From Delphinus delphis (taxonomy: Eukaryota > Chordata > Mammalia > Artiodactyla > Delphinidae), in contig NC_082684.1 in NCBI RefSeq assembly GCF_949987515.2, positions 15,429,701 through 15,493,700 on the forward strand: a DNA stretch of 64,000 bases. The letters run 5' to 3'. Both the position numbers and the translations under genes were made by a program. This document shows positions 24,501-39,500 of this stretch, in pieces (the stretch's first letter is position 1; each line of letters opens with the position of its first letter). Under the pieces are notes generated by a model that saw only the letters and a list, made by a program, of their open reading frames with translations, was not told the origin of the DNA and searched no databases.

Positions 24501-27500
24501 AGCTGTACCATTTTATTATTCTACAAACATTTTCTTTTCCTTTTTTTGTATCTAGTCTATGAACTTCAGACTTGTTCCTTGCCTAAATATAACTGCTCTG
24601 ATGTCAACACGCACTTCTTCTGCCCAGGGAAATGAAATCAATCATTAAAGCGCACTTCAGCCTGTCTTTAATAGATCTGTTGGGCTTTCTCATAACTACT
24701 CATCCCCAGACATCTAAGAGCTACTTAGCACTTTATGACAATGCTTTTATTTTGTAAAATAAAGTCAAAACAACATACAATATGGTCCATTATGTTACTT
24801 TCATTCTTGAAAGAATAGCTTTGTTCTTTTTTCCTAACCTAAGCCTCAAGTACTGGCATGGCTATACCCAGCTATTTGGGACAATGGACAATGTGGGACA
24901 ATGGGCAATGTGGGACAATGAGGTTAAAAGTGACCCCAAAATCTGGCCTAAAGTTAGAGGATGTGTGATGTAGTAGAAGCCCCTACCGCTTCAAAGGTCC
25001 CACAACTTTTACAAGGAGTATTCATAAAATGTTATCAGAGAACTCTGAAGTTCTGAAGAACGGCTTTATATTTATATACAAAGCTTCAACTGAACATTCA
25101 AGTCTTAAACACGTGGCTGAAGTTCAGTCACTGAATTCCATGAACACCTAATTATCCATGAGAGTCTATATTTGTAACTAAGTTGTCTCTTTCGAAAAAT
25201 GATTTAAAAGGGATTACAATAACAAGATACATGTAAAATAAGAATATGAAAACAGAAATAGATTTATAAAAAAAATGGAGAATAAACAAATTAAAAAGCA
25301 AACAAGCAATCAGAGCTATTGAATCACCTGGAAACCAAAGAAAGGAAAGAAGAATGAGTCATATGTGTTTTATTACTGTACCCTTGTCTAGGAATAATGA
25401 AAACATCAGTCAAGTTCACAAACACAGGACAATATCAAAGAATCAGAGTCCAGAGATGATCTCCACCAACTGCCAACTTTTTCTCTCCAATTTAATTCAA
25501 TAAACATTGTCAAGGATCAACTGCATGCACATTTAATGATGGTAAGGAGTTGCAAAAATGAAGATAACAACCATGTTCTGAAGGCACCAGTAAAGATTGA
25601 AACAAAACATATTTTAAAATAAATTTAATTGCATTATGGCCAATGAGAAAAAAAGTGTTTTGAGAGCACAGCGGAGGAGCAAACTAAGTTTCAGCGGGGA
25701 AGTAACAGGCAAGATTTTGACAGCTAGATAGGATGGGGTGGGGGTGAGGGAATATCTCTGATGGAAGCAAACTATCAGCATAAGCACACAAGCAGGAAAG
25801 TACACAGCATGTCAGGGGAGTGCTGAGTTGTTGGGTTTAATTGAAAAGGAAAACACAACAAGGAATGAGAGAAGTAACAGAAAAGTGAAAAGCTGTAGAC
25901 TGGGACAAAGTCATGGGTGCCACACTTAAAATCCAGACTTCATTTCAGAGATAATGGAGATTAACCAAAGAATCCAACAAGAGCTGTTTTTTTTTGCAAC
26001 AGTTACTCTGACAGTGGGGTATACAGGAAGGATTGATGGGACACGAAAATGGAGGCAGAAAACCCAGATAAGTACCTAATGTAGCAATTCAAACAAATCA
26101 CACTAAAAGCCAGGATTAAAGCACTGGAGTGGGAATGGGTAGCAGTGGAGCAACTGTAAGAGATACTGCAGAGGAAGAACCAGTAGAACTTAATGATCAG
26201 GAGCAAAGAGACAGAAGTCAATATGGGGCTACATCCTCTGGCAATCCATCCTTGCCATCTTTCTCTGGGCTCCCACTGCACCCTGCACTTGCTTCTATCA
26301 TAATGGGAACCACATTTATAATTGTTTCCTGTTCTCTCTCCTCCATTCAAATGTAAGCCATTTGAGCAAATGAATAAATGAATGAATGCTGAATACATAA
26401 TAAGACAAGAAGCTATTAAGGAACAGAGGAGAACAATAATTAATATGACAAAATATACTCATTTAAATGCCATCTTATATGGATGGCAGAAGGAATCCAA
26501 GTTGTGCTTTTCTCTCATTATTATAGATTTCTGAGAGTTTTGCTTAGAAGCTCAAGATTTCAAGCTTGTCTTCAGAAATTATATTCATAAGAGTTTAATG
26601 TTATAATTGTCCAAAATTACCTTTTAGCAGAAAATACTTCCTCAATCTAACAGTAGGAAAAAATACTTCAGAGTTCTATGTGAAATATCTAAATGGAAAA
26701 TAGTCTTAATTTCAATAGTAGAAGAATAAGCATCCTTTTTATTCTATTTATATATTTCCTTTTCCTCACAGTGTTTAACTAATAACTAAAGTTAATAACC
26801 ATCGAAGGATACTCACAGTACCTAGTCTACCTTGTTTTTGAATAATAAAAGACATATTTATCTTTATAAAATATAATTTTTCATTTGTCACTATTTTTCA
26901 AATGCTCCTAGTGCATTTCAATATCAAGCAATCATTTCAGATCCTATTTACCAGTTGCTATATAATATGCATAAATTATTACAACTTTTTTTATCTCTCA
27001 ATTAATTTGCTTAAAAATGTGTTTAAACATTAAGTAAATTAGTGTAAGACTATTTAGATCCTAGAGAAACACCATGGGATTGTGCAAATAGTAAAAGAAC
27101 TGGCATCAGAAAGCTGAGCTCAAATTCTTGTTCTGTCACATACTAGCTACATGAATTTGGGAAAGTCACTTTATCTTTCTGAGGCTCAGTTTCTCACATC
27201 TGGACAAAGGGCTAATAATAGCAACTATATCCAAAGTGCCATAAGATTTAAGTGAGATAATGTAATGTGTGGACAAGCTATCTCAACTATAAAGCAGTTT
27301 ACAGACGTGAGGCATCAGTAGAAATAAAAACTTGATGGGGAAAGAATCTAAAAAAAAAAACAAGTGGATATATGTGTATGCATAACTGATTCACTTTGCT
27401 GCACACTTGAAACTAACACGACATTGTAAATCAACTATACTCCAATAAAAATTAAGAAGGAAGGAAGGAGGGAGGGAGGGAGGGAGGAAAGACTTGAGAG

Positions 27501-30500
27501 CCAAGAGGAGTGGAGTGAGAACGAACAGACTCGATTCTAGTCCTAGGTCTGTTACTGACTAGTTCCTGATGCAAATCACAACCTCTCTCTGGCCTCAGCT
27601 TCCTCGTCTGAAAAGGAGTGTTGGATGTGATGGTCTCAAAGTTTCCCCTTCCCAGCTCTAAAATTTTACTATTCTAAAGGTGTCAGTTCTTGGCGCCATC
27701 ATGTGATTGCTAAGTAAATGCTTCCTCACGTAAGCCAAAGACACAGTTCTCCTTTCTTCGTGAGGAAATCTATCCCCCAGAAAAGGTTACCAGATTTGAG
27801 ACTCTAAAATATGTTGCTGCTTCTAAGCCTTTTCCAAATAATCAAAATTTTACCTGTAGTAACATTTTCCAATCTGCACTTTCCACCACCAGTCCTTGTA
27901 CTGAGAATGCTCTGTGGAAAGGGCAGCCAAATCCAAAGCCTTTGAAAAACAATTCATTTTAGATTAGGATTTTCTTTTCTAACAATAAACAGAAACAAAA
28001 AATAATGAAATAAACTATATAATTAGCATCAATCAAAACATGCATTAGAAATCAGACAGAAACTCAAGCTGCTCATGTCTCCAGATGGCCCCACCAATCT
28101 TCCCTAAATAATCAGTTCCAGACCAGAGGACTGACAGCAGATGAGAAGTAAACAGTGATCAAAGGGAAGCAGATGCACAGTCTATTTGAATACAATTTTA
28201 ATATACAAGGTACGAAAATGGTATTTAAAAATCCGTCAGTTTTTACCCTCTCCCAACCAAAATGCCTCCAAACCCAGTGGGAGTCAAGCCTTTACCACGT
28301 AAGGCAGGCCCAACTGCAGGCCCCACTTTAACGACAGGTGTAGAGAAATAAAGAAAGATCAAGTATGCAGATAGTGAAAGGTTTGAAAACAGGGTCATGA
28401 AGAAGAGTGAAAGGAGCTGGGGTACTTGGGTAACCGCCGTCTTTTAACAACCATCATTCCATTATTCTGACATTACCTCACATGCCAGTAATTCTAAAGG
28501 TCAGACTTTCCTTCGCTGCAGACTGAAAAAGATCTTCTTAACTGCTTTTGCATTTTACATGTGTTTATCCCTTTCTCTCTAACATCTTCTAGTTTGTTCC
28601 TTCTAGTGATTATTTAAGATCAGACAAGAGACATCTCATTAGGAATTAGGATTCTATACCAAAAAAGTGGAAACCATTTGGACAAAGAGGAAAGTAAATC
28701 AATCTTTATACAAATTCAAAGCTCACAGAAATCTGAAGCTCATATAAAGATTTGGTGAATAAAAACTCAGGTTATTAGTTTAAAAAGAATTCCGATTTTT
28801 TAATAATACTTGTTATTCTTGCTCTTAAGGTTGAAAACCTTTTATTCTTTAGTCAGTGTTAACATCATGATGATATCCAACAGCTCAGTTAAAGTAACTC
28901 TTAGATTTTCAGTTCTATAATCTCAGAATGCATCCCATATTATTGCCCATTTCTTAATACTAACGCTTTTCTGAAATGAATGCCAGAAGAGCTCCTTGAA
29001 TCTCCTACTGCAAAATAAATAACTTTCCTTGTGTTCCCCATCTTCCCTCGCTCCAGGGGAGACTTCTAAATATGCAAACTATTTATAAAGGAATGGTGTC
29101 ACCATGCTGAGGTTCTAATGGACTTGAAAAATCAACACCTCTACTTGAAAGCTATGGAAATTAAAAGCACACTACACACTATGTTCATATGCTTATTTTT
29201 CTTTTTTTCCCCAAGCAAGAGGTAAAAATGGAAGTGAAAAATGAAGAAAAAAAGTATAATTTCAATTATCATTATCTCTGGAAATACCAGAGAACCATAT
29301 TTCAATCAGCTCAGTTCAGGAGTAAATTGTAAATATCTGAATATATTCATTTTAACTTAATCCTTTAAAAGACCTGTTCCAGCGAATAGATCAGATTCAC
29401 TTTCATGTTTAATATAACAGGCCTTCTATTTTTCAGAAAAATGTCATTCTAAATTTTTTTTACACCTTCTAATTTTTCCAAGATTAGACCTAGTGCTGAT
29501 TACAGGCTGCTGATTTTGCTTTCAGATATGGTTCCTATGTAGGACCCACAAGTTTGTCTAAACCAATTAAGGAAATTGATATGATTACTGATGTAGAATA
29601 AAAATGGCCAAAAAAATTACATATTAATGATCACTCTTCATTTGAAGACTGGGGCTGCACTAGACAAAACCACTTGTGACTATTTCAAATGGACTCTAAA
29701 TTCCCCGAGGACAGGCATCCACTTCTTAACACATCTCTGTTGTTCTGCAATGTCATTGTGCAGTTAAGAGGCCCTCAAGAATTATTTGTTGACTGAATTA
29801 ATTCTATTCTTTACTTCTGACTTACGTTGAAAATAACTTAAGAACCAAACAAAACTGTCATAGTAATAAGATTCATAATTAAAAGCTATTAACATTTTAA
29901 AATTTTAAAGAGGTTACAGAGAGCTATATTTCTTTAAAGTCTTCCCCGGTTTTTTAAAATAAATTACTATATACTTATATTTAAGGATCTTTGAATAAGT
30001 CAATCAATCTGATATCTAGATATTAATAAAGACCTAGAAGGTCATAAATAAAAGGCGTAAGTTTATAAAAGTCCATTAGGGAACCTTGGCAGATCTCGAC
30101 AACATGTTTGTGAATACATCCACCTGGGCATCCCAGTGACCTTCCTAAGTAATAGTGCTCCAACCTCTAAAGTTTAAAAAACAGTCATCCTTTCACTATT
30201 GTTAGAGTTGCGACAACTTCAGCATGATGAAATTAAAGAGCATATGGAAATAAAGATTCCAGAATCACCAACCCACACGTCCCTTCAGTTTGTCAACATT
30301 GCCAATACTGCCCCAAGAAGGGAGAGGAAGGAAGTTATTAAGAACTCAAAGGCAGAAATACAGTTTTCCATAGAACAAATTCTATTTTTTCAATGTAGCT
30401 GAAAAAACAACATTCCTCAACAAAATTATGTAAATGCCAAGATGCAGAACAACATCTTCAAGATGAATAAAGACATCATCACTATGACCTATAAACAGCA

Positions 30501-33500
30501 TATGATCTGTCAACTTTCTGAACCCATTGCCTACAACTCTTCCCCTTCAAAGACCTCACTCCAGCCACAGTGGCCTCCTCACTGTTCCTTAAACAATCCA
30601 AGAATGCTAATATTCAGGGCCTTTGCAGTTAAAGTTCTCTCTGATTTACGTGCTCTTCCTCCACCTAACCATATGGTTTGTCTCCCTTCATACAGGTCTC
30701 TGTTTAAATGTCTTTTCAGAGTGGACTTCACTGACCACCTCCCAGCCCATATAAAAGGACATCTTCCCCCATGTCATCTATTCTCTTACCTGGTTTCCCT
30801 GCTTTATTTTTATACTGCTTATCCCATGACATTTTATATATTTTTAAGTTTGCTAACTGTCTCTATTCCTTGCCCAACCAGAACGTAATCTCCAAAAGAG
30901 CAGAGATTTTGTCTGCTTGCTTCACTCTGTAATTTCAGGGCCTAGAACAGTGCCTGGCACACTGTAGTGGCTCAAAATATGTTGGATGAAAGAATAAATG
31001 TCTCTGCAATAAATGAATTAATCTTCAAAAAGTCAGGATATAGCTTTATGATACTCTAGTAATTACAAATATTTACTCATTTATAAAATGGGATGGTATT
31101 TGAATGTTTCTTTTTAATGACAGTGTAACTACATGATTTTATATATCACCCTGCAGCTCTCTGACCAGCTTTATATTGAGTGAAAATGGCATGTACTGAC
31201 TTTTATTTACAGAAATGTGCATGGTTTCTCAGTTGTCCCAACCTTAGTTTTCTCTTTTCTCGATGTGACCACATCCACTATCACTTCATTATTGATAACT
31301 CCCATACTCTGTGTATCTGGCCCAGGACCCCTATATTTTAGTGTCACAGCTTCCAATACATGCAGTGACATCTCCACTTGGATAGCCTTTCACAATTTCA
31401 AACTAAAAATGCCTTCTAGTGAATTATTCAGCTTCTTTACAAACTGACGTCCTTCCCTAATAATCCCATTTCTGTTAGTAAAACGGTCATTCTTCCAGCA
31501 TCTTTAAGAGGCAAGTTTGAGCTGTGTCTTTCCTTTGGCTCCCATATCAAATCTAGCATCATGTTCTGTCACTTCTTTCTCTAAAATGTCTCTTTGACAC
31601 CCCCATTTTTGAGAATGTGGTTTCTTTATTTCTCTTTCCATACCTTGCTCATGTTTTCACCCTTTTTTTACATTTTTTCCCACCCTTTCCAAAAAATCCT
31701 ACTGATTTTATGGATTTTTACTAATATTATCCCCTGATTTTTCCCCTTGATCTTCGGTACCAATTTCACATTCCGGCAATTACCTTTTTAACTGTTTCAT
31801 TATGTCAATTTTATTTCCTCAGCTAGATTACATGGCTTGTAGAGGCAGGAACAAATATCATATTTTTATTAGTTTTCCTAGTACATAACATAATGGTTGA
31901 CACATAGAAAACACAATTGAGAAAAATGCTTTTGTCTTCCTGAATACTTAATGTATAAGGTTTTTTCCTTGAATAAGAAAATGACAGAAAATACTATCAT
32001 TAGACACTGTAGAATTAACTACATTTGATTGGACAAGATTTGTGAAGTTACTGCTCATTTGCATATTAGCATGTTGAAAAATGACACAAATGGAGAAGTC
32101 CTGAGCATGTAACCTTAAAATTCTCTGTTGAAAGGCTACCAAGACGACTGATTATTGATTATTGTTGAAGCTGGGTGATGGTTGATACAGGCTCATTATA
32201 CTCTCCACTTGCACATGTTTGAAATTTTCTATCATAAAATGTTAAAGGGGAGGAGATGGGGAACACTACAAAGAGACCAGAAATACATGTATTAGTAAAC
32301 CTATAATCACTATATGGACCAAAGAAGAAAACGGATCAACAATGCTAACGATTAGTATAAAAAATAAACTTTAACACAAACATACTACGCAGCATTCTCC
32401 ATTATCTATATCTTGCCCTTTAGTGTAGATCTACTACTCTATAGATCAGGCACAAGTCTTATGACTTCTATAGTTATACAAAGTTTCCTACTGAAACTGA
32501 CAGTGGATTTGAAAGTATCAGTAATTCTCCAATCTTCATAATTCCATCTGTTTATAAGGTAAGAAATAGAACATTTCAGAATCTAAATCCCCAAAGTCAT
32601 AAAAATCACATTAAAAAATAGTGCAAATTCAAAACTTACAGTCTTAACATCATTTTCATGATGAAAGATATACTCGAACAAAGCCTGTGAAGAAAAAACA
32701 TGCAAAAAAATACATTAGAGTTTATTTTAACAAAGGTACTTTATTGTCATATCAAAACTCAAAGGCCATTTTTTGGGGGGTTTTTTTTGGTTTTTTTTGT
32801 TTTTTTTGCGGTACGCGGGCCTCTCACTGTTGTGGCCTCTCCCATTGCAGAGCACGGGCTCCGGATGCGCAGGCTCAGCGGCCATGGCTCACAGGCCCAG
32901 CTGCTCCGCAGTGTGTGGGATCTTCCCGGACCGGGGCATGAACCCGTGTCCCCTGCATCGGCAGGCAGACTCTCAACCACTGCGCCACCAGGGAAGCCCT
33001 CAAAGGCCATTTTGACAGCAGCTAGATTGAACCAAAATAACAAAGTACTGTAAAGTGCCTGGGATTTATAAGTAAAGGGTCCATCCATCATTTGTTACAA
33101 CCATTCATTTTAAAATAAGGCTACTTATAACTGATTCCTGTTTTCACAGAATACGAACTGGAAAGCTCAAATAATTCAACAATTTTTTTCATATTACACA
33201 TACTATTTTATCAGAAAGAGACAAATGAAAAGACCAACTTTAGGACTGTCATAAAACTGCATGTATTATACAGTGATTATGATATTAATAATGACACTTT
33301 AGACATGGGAAAATCTGGAAGTTCTTTCTGAAACAAAGTAGAGTTTAACTGTAAAGTAGGGAGTTTTTCCTTAATATGCAGATGCCTCTATGTGCAGCCA
33401 GGGCTGAGAATCATTATTCTAATACTGCCCCCAATCTATCTGGATAAATAAGCATTTACCAGACTACCTCTTGGTGGTACTACATTTGTCCATAACACCA

Positions 33501-36500
33501 TTATTTTATACTTGCAAAGAGGCTAGCACCCCTGAAAGATATCAAGATTATTAACAGAGATGACCTGAAGGCAACCAAAAAAAGAAAAAAAGAAATCAGG
33601 ATGAGGCCCTCTTTAGAAAACTATTCCTAATCCTCCATTTGTTCTCTTATTAAAAAAAAAAAAAGTTATGAGAGCAGTTGGTGTTACCACTGCCATGAAA
33701 AGGATGTTATAACACCCAAGGCAGTGTCAAGGGGTCACCAGCCACCCCAAGCAATATGCCAATATTAGTAATGAGTCCGGATAAGTCAAGGCAAGTTGGG
33801 GACCAAAGACAGAGAAACCTGGCATTATTTCTACAACACACTAAATAAGTGCAAAATCTAGTTCGTCTAAATCTAGTAACATAGACCAGGTCTGTCCTGG
33901 AAGCATCCTAATTGGAGGGAAATGCCTCTACTGACTACACTCCCTGGTTAGAAAACAACAATGGTATTAAGTAGCCATTCAGCCACCTCAAATAAATGGC
34001 CTAAAAAGATAAGGAATCAGATATTCCTCATAAAGGAAAGGGAAATAAGTAAAACTTTATGATTTTGCTAAATGAAGTTGACTGGGTTGCTATCAAATAA
34101 GAAATTAAGAAAAACATCATTGGGGGGCTTCCCTGGTGGCGCAGTGGTTGAGAATCTGCCTGCCAATGCAGGGGACACGGGTTCGAGCCCTGGTCTGGGA
34201 ATATCCCACATGCCGCGGAGCAACTGGGCCTGTGAGCCACAACTACTGAGCCTGCGCGTCTGGAGCCTGTGCTCCGCAACAAGAGAGGCCACGACAGTGA
34301 GAGGCCCGCGCACTGCAATGAAGAGTGACCCCCGCTCACCACAACTAGAGAAAGCCCTCGCACAGAAACGAAGACCCAACACAGCCAAAAGTAAATAAAT
34401 AAATAAATTTTAAAAAGAAAAAGAAAAACATCATTGGCATTCTTATAGTCTGATTCCTTGTTTGCCAACTGGCATTCCTTTCCCTGATTTAAATTTCAAG
34501 TCTGTATGGCTAGTGTCCTTTTTCATTTTCCCTAGAGTGTTTAATATTTACTAAATATGTTAAACGCCAGTAGAACTGATAATAGGAATGAGCTCAGCAC
34601 TCATGCACAGAATTCATAGAGATTACAGCTAAAAACCTGAGCCAGGCTTACACCAATTTCCAGAAGCTAACTGCTCCTGGCTCTGCATTATTCCATGCTC
34701 ACCTCTAAACTTGTCTGTACTGGAAAGGTCACAAACATCCTCCTTTCTCTCCCTCTCCCTCTCCCTCCTCACTCTCTTATCACTTTTTCTCTTGCTCTCA
34801 CTTTCTCTTTAATTTAGAGGAGCATTTAATAGTTAGAAGTACTAATGTAGTTGGCTTGCTGCTGTCTGGCTCAAGTAATCTTTATTGAGATGCCTGATTA
34901 ATTACTAATTAGAAAGAGAACATTTTTTTATCTTCTTTTTGACAGTTCTAAAATCCTACAAGGATAGAAAATTATTTTTCTGAGAACAGTCCAAGCTGAA
35001 AAAGAAAAATACACACACACACAGATGATCTCCTAAACTTCATTACCCAAAGATGGTGGGTAATGGGTAACATCTGCTTTCTTTGTTATAAATCGCTGTT
35101 CTTTATTAGGAGAAAAAGAATTTCCTATTATAATGGTATATATGCTTTATTTCTGATTGACTTTCCTTAACTCAATACTAAGAGAAATTTTAGATATTAG
35201 AATAATTAAATATTTCCATTTCAATCAAGACAAGGTCTTTTCTTCACAAATTTTTATCCATTTCCTGTAATGTTATGATAACATTTTGAACATTACTTCA
35301 TAACATAAAATAATTTGAAGTACATACCTTTGCCAATTTAGGTTTCTGGGCATATTTTGTTAAATTCAGTCTAGATAAATTTATAAAAGGTCCATCAGGA
35401 CTTGTAAGCATGGAAGCCTATGGGGAAAAATGATAGAACAAGAAATCTGAAACTTTCTCGAAACACAAATTGAGTTTAATGTGCATAAAATTATAAAGCC
35501 AACACAAGTAAAAAGAATCACCTTCAAAAATTTTCCATATAATTGTCTACTATAAAAATAGTGAAAAATGATTAACATAACATAAATTACTTTGGTCATA
35601 CAAGGTTATGGTAAAGCTGACAGAATTTACCGTTCCCAGCCTGACAAATCTTCCAGATGAGCTGGTAATAGGGCGAGCTGTGTAGGCAGTTCTGGGTGTT
35701 CTGATGGCCTGTTCCATAGTGCCTGGCCTTCCACTTTGTGTGCTGGGTCTAAGGAAACCTGTAATGGGTCTTCCAGCTTGAGTGATCGGCCTGTGAAGAT
35801 TGTAAATTGTTAAAATACAAAGAAGATCAATAAAGGAAGATTCTCATGCAGCCCGGTCAATATTTAGTGGCAAAGGGAATGAAATAGGAGTATACTGAAC
35901 ATACCTGACAGCTGGACTAGGCCCTCCTGTCTGATTAGTTCCAGGGAGTTTCAGAGATGTTCCAGGACCTATAAGATGAGATGGCAAATTCAATTTGTAT
36001 ATTATTTATTGATCTGTAAAAACTGTCCACTAACGCAATTTTCACAAATGTGCTAGCCTGGTGAAAAAGACATTAGTAACAGGAAATGTATCTAGAAAAA
36101 TGTGTTTGAGATTAATATTTATTGAGTACCTATCATGTTACTTTTGTTATTACATTTAATCTCCACACTAATTCTGCAAGGTAGTAGTACTAACCCATTT
36201 AGCAAAGGCTTAGAGATTTAAATAAACAGGTCAACCTATTAGTAGAGCCAGCATTCAAACTCAAGACAAGCAGGCTCCAAAGCTCCAACACATCAAAATG
36301 ACAGTTCTATACTCATAGTTTATTTTTCATACAAACTTCTTCTCCCAATAAAAGATCAGTTACCCCCAATATTTGGAATTTAGATATCTTAACTCCAAAA
36401 GAGCAAAATGATAGGGAAAAAAGACATCTTAACATGAAACATATGTATTTTTTTCTCAATTTCCGCTGAAGCATTAAAACAGCTATTACCTTCCAAACAT

Positions 36501-39500
36501 ATATAAATGACTGATAACTGTCACAACTAACAAATTACCAGCAAGATACCATATGTCATGGTAATCATCCAATACCATTCACAGCAGCACACCTGCAAGC
36601 TGGGACTAGGCCACTGTGACAATCCTGATGGACAGTCACTGCCTAGCAAATCACTCCATCACCTCACATCATGCATTAGAGCAAATCATTGATTATTACA
36701 ATGAAGTGATGTTTTCAAATTATCATTTTTTTAGAACACTTCTGTTGTTTGGATGCTTCCTGTGTTTAGACTCTCAGATAAACAATCTTTGATATATTAG
36801 ATAAGCAGCTCAGATAGAATGCCTTTTTATAAAATATTTTAAAATGCATGATATAGCTTCTACTGAAAAATAGTTATACATCAATCTCACACCTTAAGTT
36901 TAAGATAATATAATTATGCCTTTGTACTATAAGGCAGAATAGAGGTAATATTTTTTCATGCATACACGTGCTTCATGTATGTGTCTTATTTTTATTATAA
37001 AAAAGTACACATAGAGAGTATTCCTCCTCCTAATGGCTTTTCATTTACTTAACTGAAAAACCAGTACTTACGTGGAACCTGAGCAATAGCATTTTCATCC
37101 AGTATCATTTCTGCAATTCCTTCCTGATCTACATCAATTTCATCTATGTACACCATTTCAGTTAGTGCTCGTGCTTTTAAAATCCAGGCTGCCTAAAAAG
37201 CATAGATAAGATAAAGCATATCTTAAATTGCATTAGAAGTAGTGCATAGCCTATAGAAATCAGCCATCCTTTATTATTATCTAATTTTTTATCAAACATG
37301 TTTACCATACTTAATGCATGATACTAATTTAAAGGGCTATGTCCAGGAACTAATACAAGAAGGCAAGGTCATTATTAATCAAGAAACAATCAATAGATCA
37401 ATTACCTAGTAAACAAAAGTGTGGTAATTACCTAGTAGTCTTCTAACATGCCTTTTTATAAGTGAAAGAAGATCTTTATAGAAAATTTTACTAGAATAAT
37501 AATTTGAAAACAGATGAGTAAAGCTACACCCACGTGTTCTTTCTGCCTTTCTCCTTCAGGGCCAAGTCCTTCGTGAAGACTTCCCTGATAGTTTAACTCT
37601 GAACCTACTTCCCTCTTGTCTTTCTTAGAAAGCACTTTCTTTTATACTTCTATTATTATGTACTTACTATATTCAACCAACACTATAATTATTGGGGCAT
37701 ATGTTTGCCCTCCCTTCTCCCAGAACACAAGCTTTTTTACCTTGTTCACTTTTGAATTTTCCATCACACCTATGGTTTGTGTACACAATAGGTATTCCAA
37801 AAATGTTAACTTGAACTAGGATTAATTTTTCCCACTTCCCAATAACTAATCAACACAATCTTGGTTGCTTTGTGATCTAGCCAGTAGATCAGCTAGTAAA
37901 CCTGCTAGAAAGTGGGGAAAAAAATGGAAAGGTAATTAAGGAACCTAGAAAATATCTCATCAGCTTTGCTTTACCCTGAGAAATCAGACGTAAAGGTGTG
38001 CACGATTAAATACCTTGTGAAATATTTAAAACTGCTTTATCAGAAAAGTTTACCGTTCTGCTTCAATAGAAGCAGAGAGCAATAAAGCTTGGTGTCCTGT
38101 GGCAGATTTGGGGAGAAGGCAACCCTTGAGGCAGCAGTATAGGACCGACTCTATACTACAGGGGGAGCAGCAGCAAGGGAAATCTGGAAAGGGGTTAGGC
38201 CTCATCATACTAGGAATCTGTCTGTGAAGCATGCTGCATGAAGGCAAGGGACTGAGGGAGGAACAGATGGAGGCTACAAGAGGACCAGAGAGTCCTCACA
38301 TAAGGATATCGAGATGCACTGAAGCATCAGCGTGTATTTATTGAGCACCTCCTACTTATGTAGCACTGGGCTAGGTTCTGAGAAGGAAATGCGAGAAGAT
38401 AAAGACATGGATCCTAATTTTCCTGAACGTATCACCTACTGGATTAAATAACAAGGCAAAGCAATGCATGATATGTGACAAATGAGCTACATGGAAAATG
38501 GTTTTACAAGAATTAGAAGGCAGAGATCCTTTTGTGGGCTAAAGTAATTGGAATGTATATTTTTAAAAATTTTTAAAGAAAAAGAATTTTTAAAAGTCTT
38601 CATGCTTTCCTTTTAATGGGAACAAAAGGAAATTACATTGTTGCCTTTGGTCCTCACCATGAGGTATTATCTCCCCTGTGTGAGTCCAGGTCCTCCCAGA
38701 AGCAGATGCCAAGAGGGGATTGAATGTGCAGGGCAGAAATAGAGACACAGATGTAGAGAACAAACATATGGACACCAAGGGGGGGAAGTGGTGGGGGGAG
38801 GTGGGGGAGGGGAAGGGTGGTGGTGGGATGAATTGGGAGATTTGGATTGACATATATACAACTAATATGTATAAAATGGATAACTAATAAGAACCTGCTG
38901 TATAAAAAAATAAATTAAAAAAATAATGTTGAAATGAAAAAAAAAGATATATATAGTATCAGCTGTCCACAGAGCTTGTCATCACAAGAGACAGCCTACC
39001 ACAGGGAAAAAAAAAAAAGAAGGCTGTCTTCACAATATATTTAGGTTCCTCAAGTGAAATTACATTTGATTAGATTATTGGGGTTTTGTCTTATACTTTT
39101 CTGGTTGAGGTTTACTGGATTCTTAACAGATAACTTAGAATAAAATATTTCAAACGTTATGTGTAAATTTAACCCAATTGAATGAGAAGAATATGGACCC
39201 AAAGAACTAATTTGTTTGTTTAAAAAGTCAGTTCCAACTGGAACTGCATCTAACTGTGGGAGCCACCAAAGACTAGGAAAGTTGCCAGATTGATACAGCT
39301 ATTCTCAGGGGTCAAGGAAGTCATCACTCATCACTGGCTTGGACTAACGGTTTAATTTAACTTTAAAGATGGAAATAAGTAATCCTGATTTAAGTCCTCA
39401 CAGTTCCTATTGCCCTGCAAGTATCTGATGGCTTTAATTTTTCAAAAGGGCATATTCTTTGCTGAGCACCTCTGGTGGACAGGAGGAAGGACGGCAGCAT

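Noticed and set aside
30442..30888. 148-codon plus-strand frame
   Set aside because: It spans the antisense of the fossil exon and an L2; no domain and no conserved start.
34180..34191. tRNA B-box-like sequence GGTTCGAGCCC
   Set aside because: It belongs to the tRNA-derived head of a SINE; no tRNA cloverleaf or separate tRNA gene is present.
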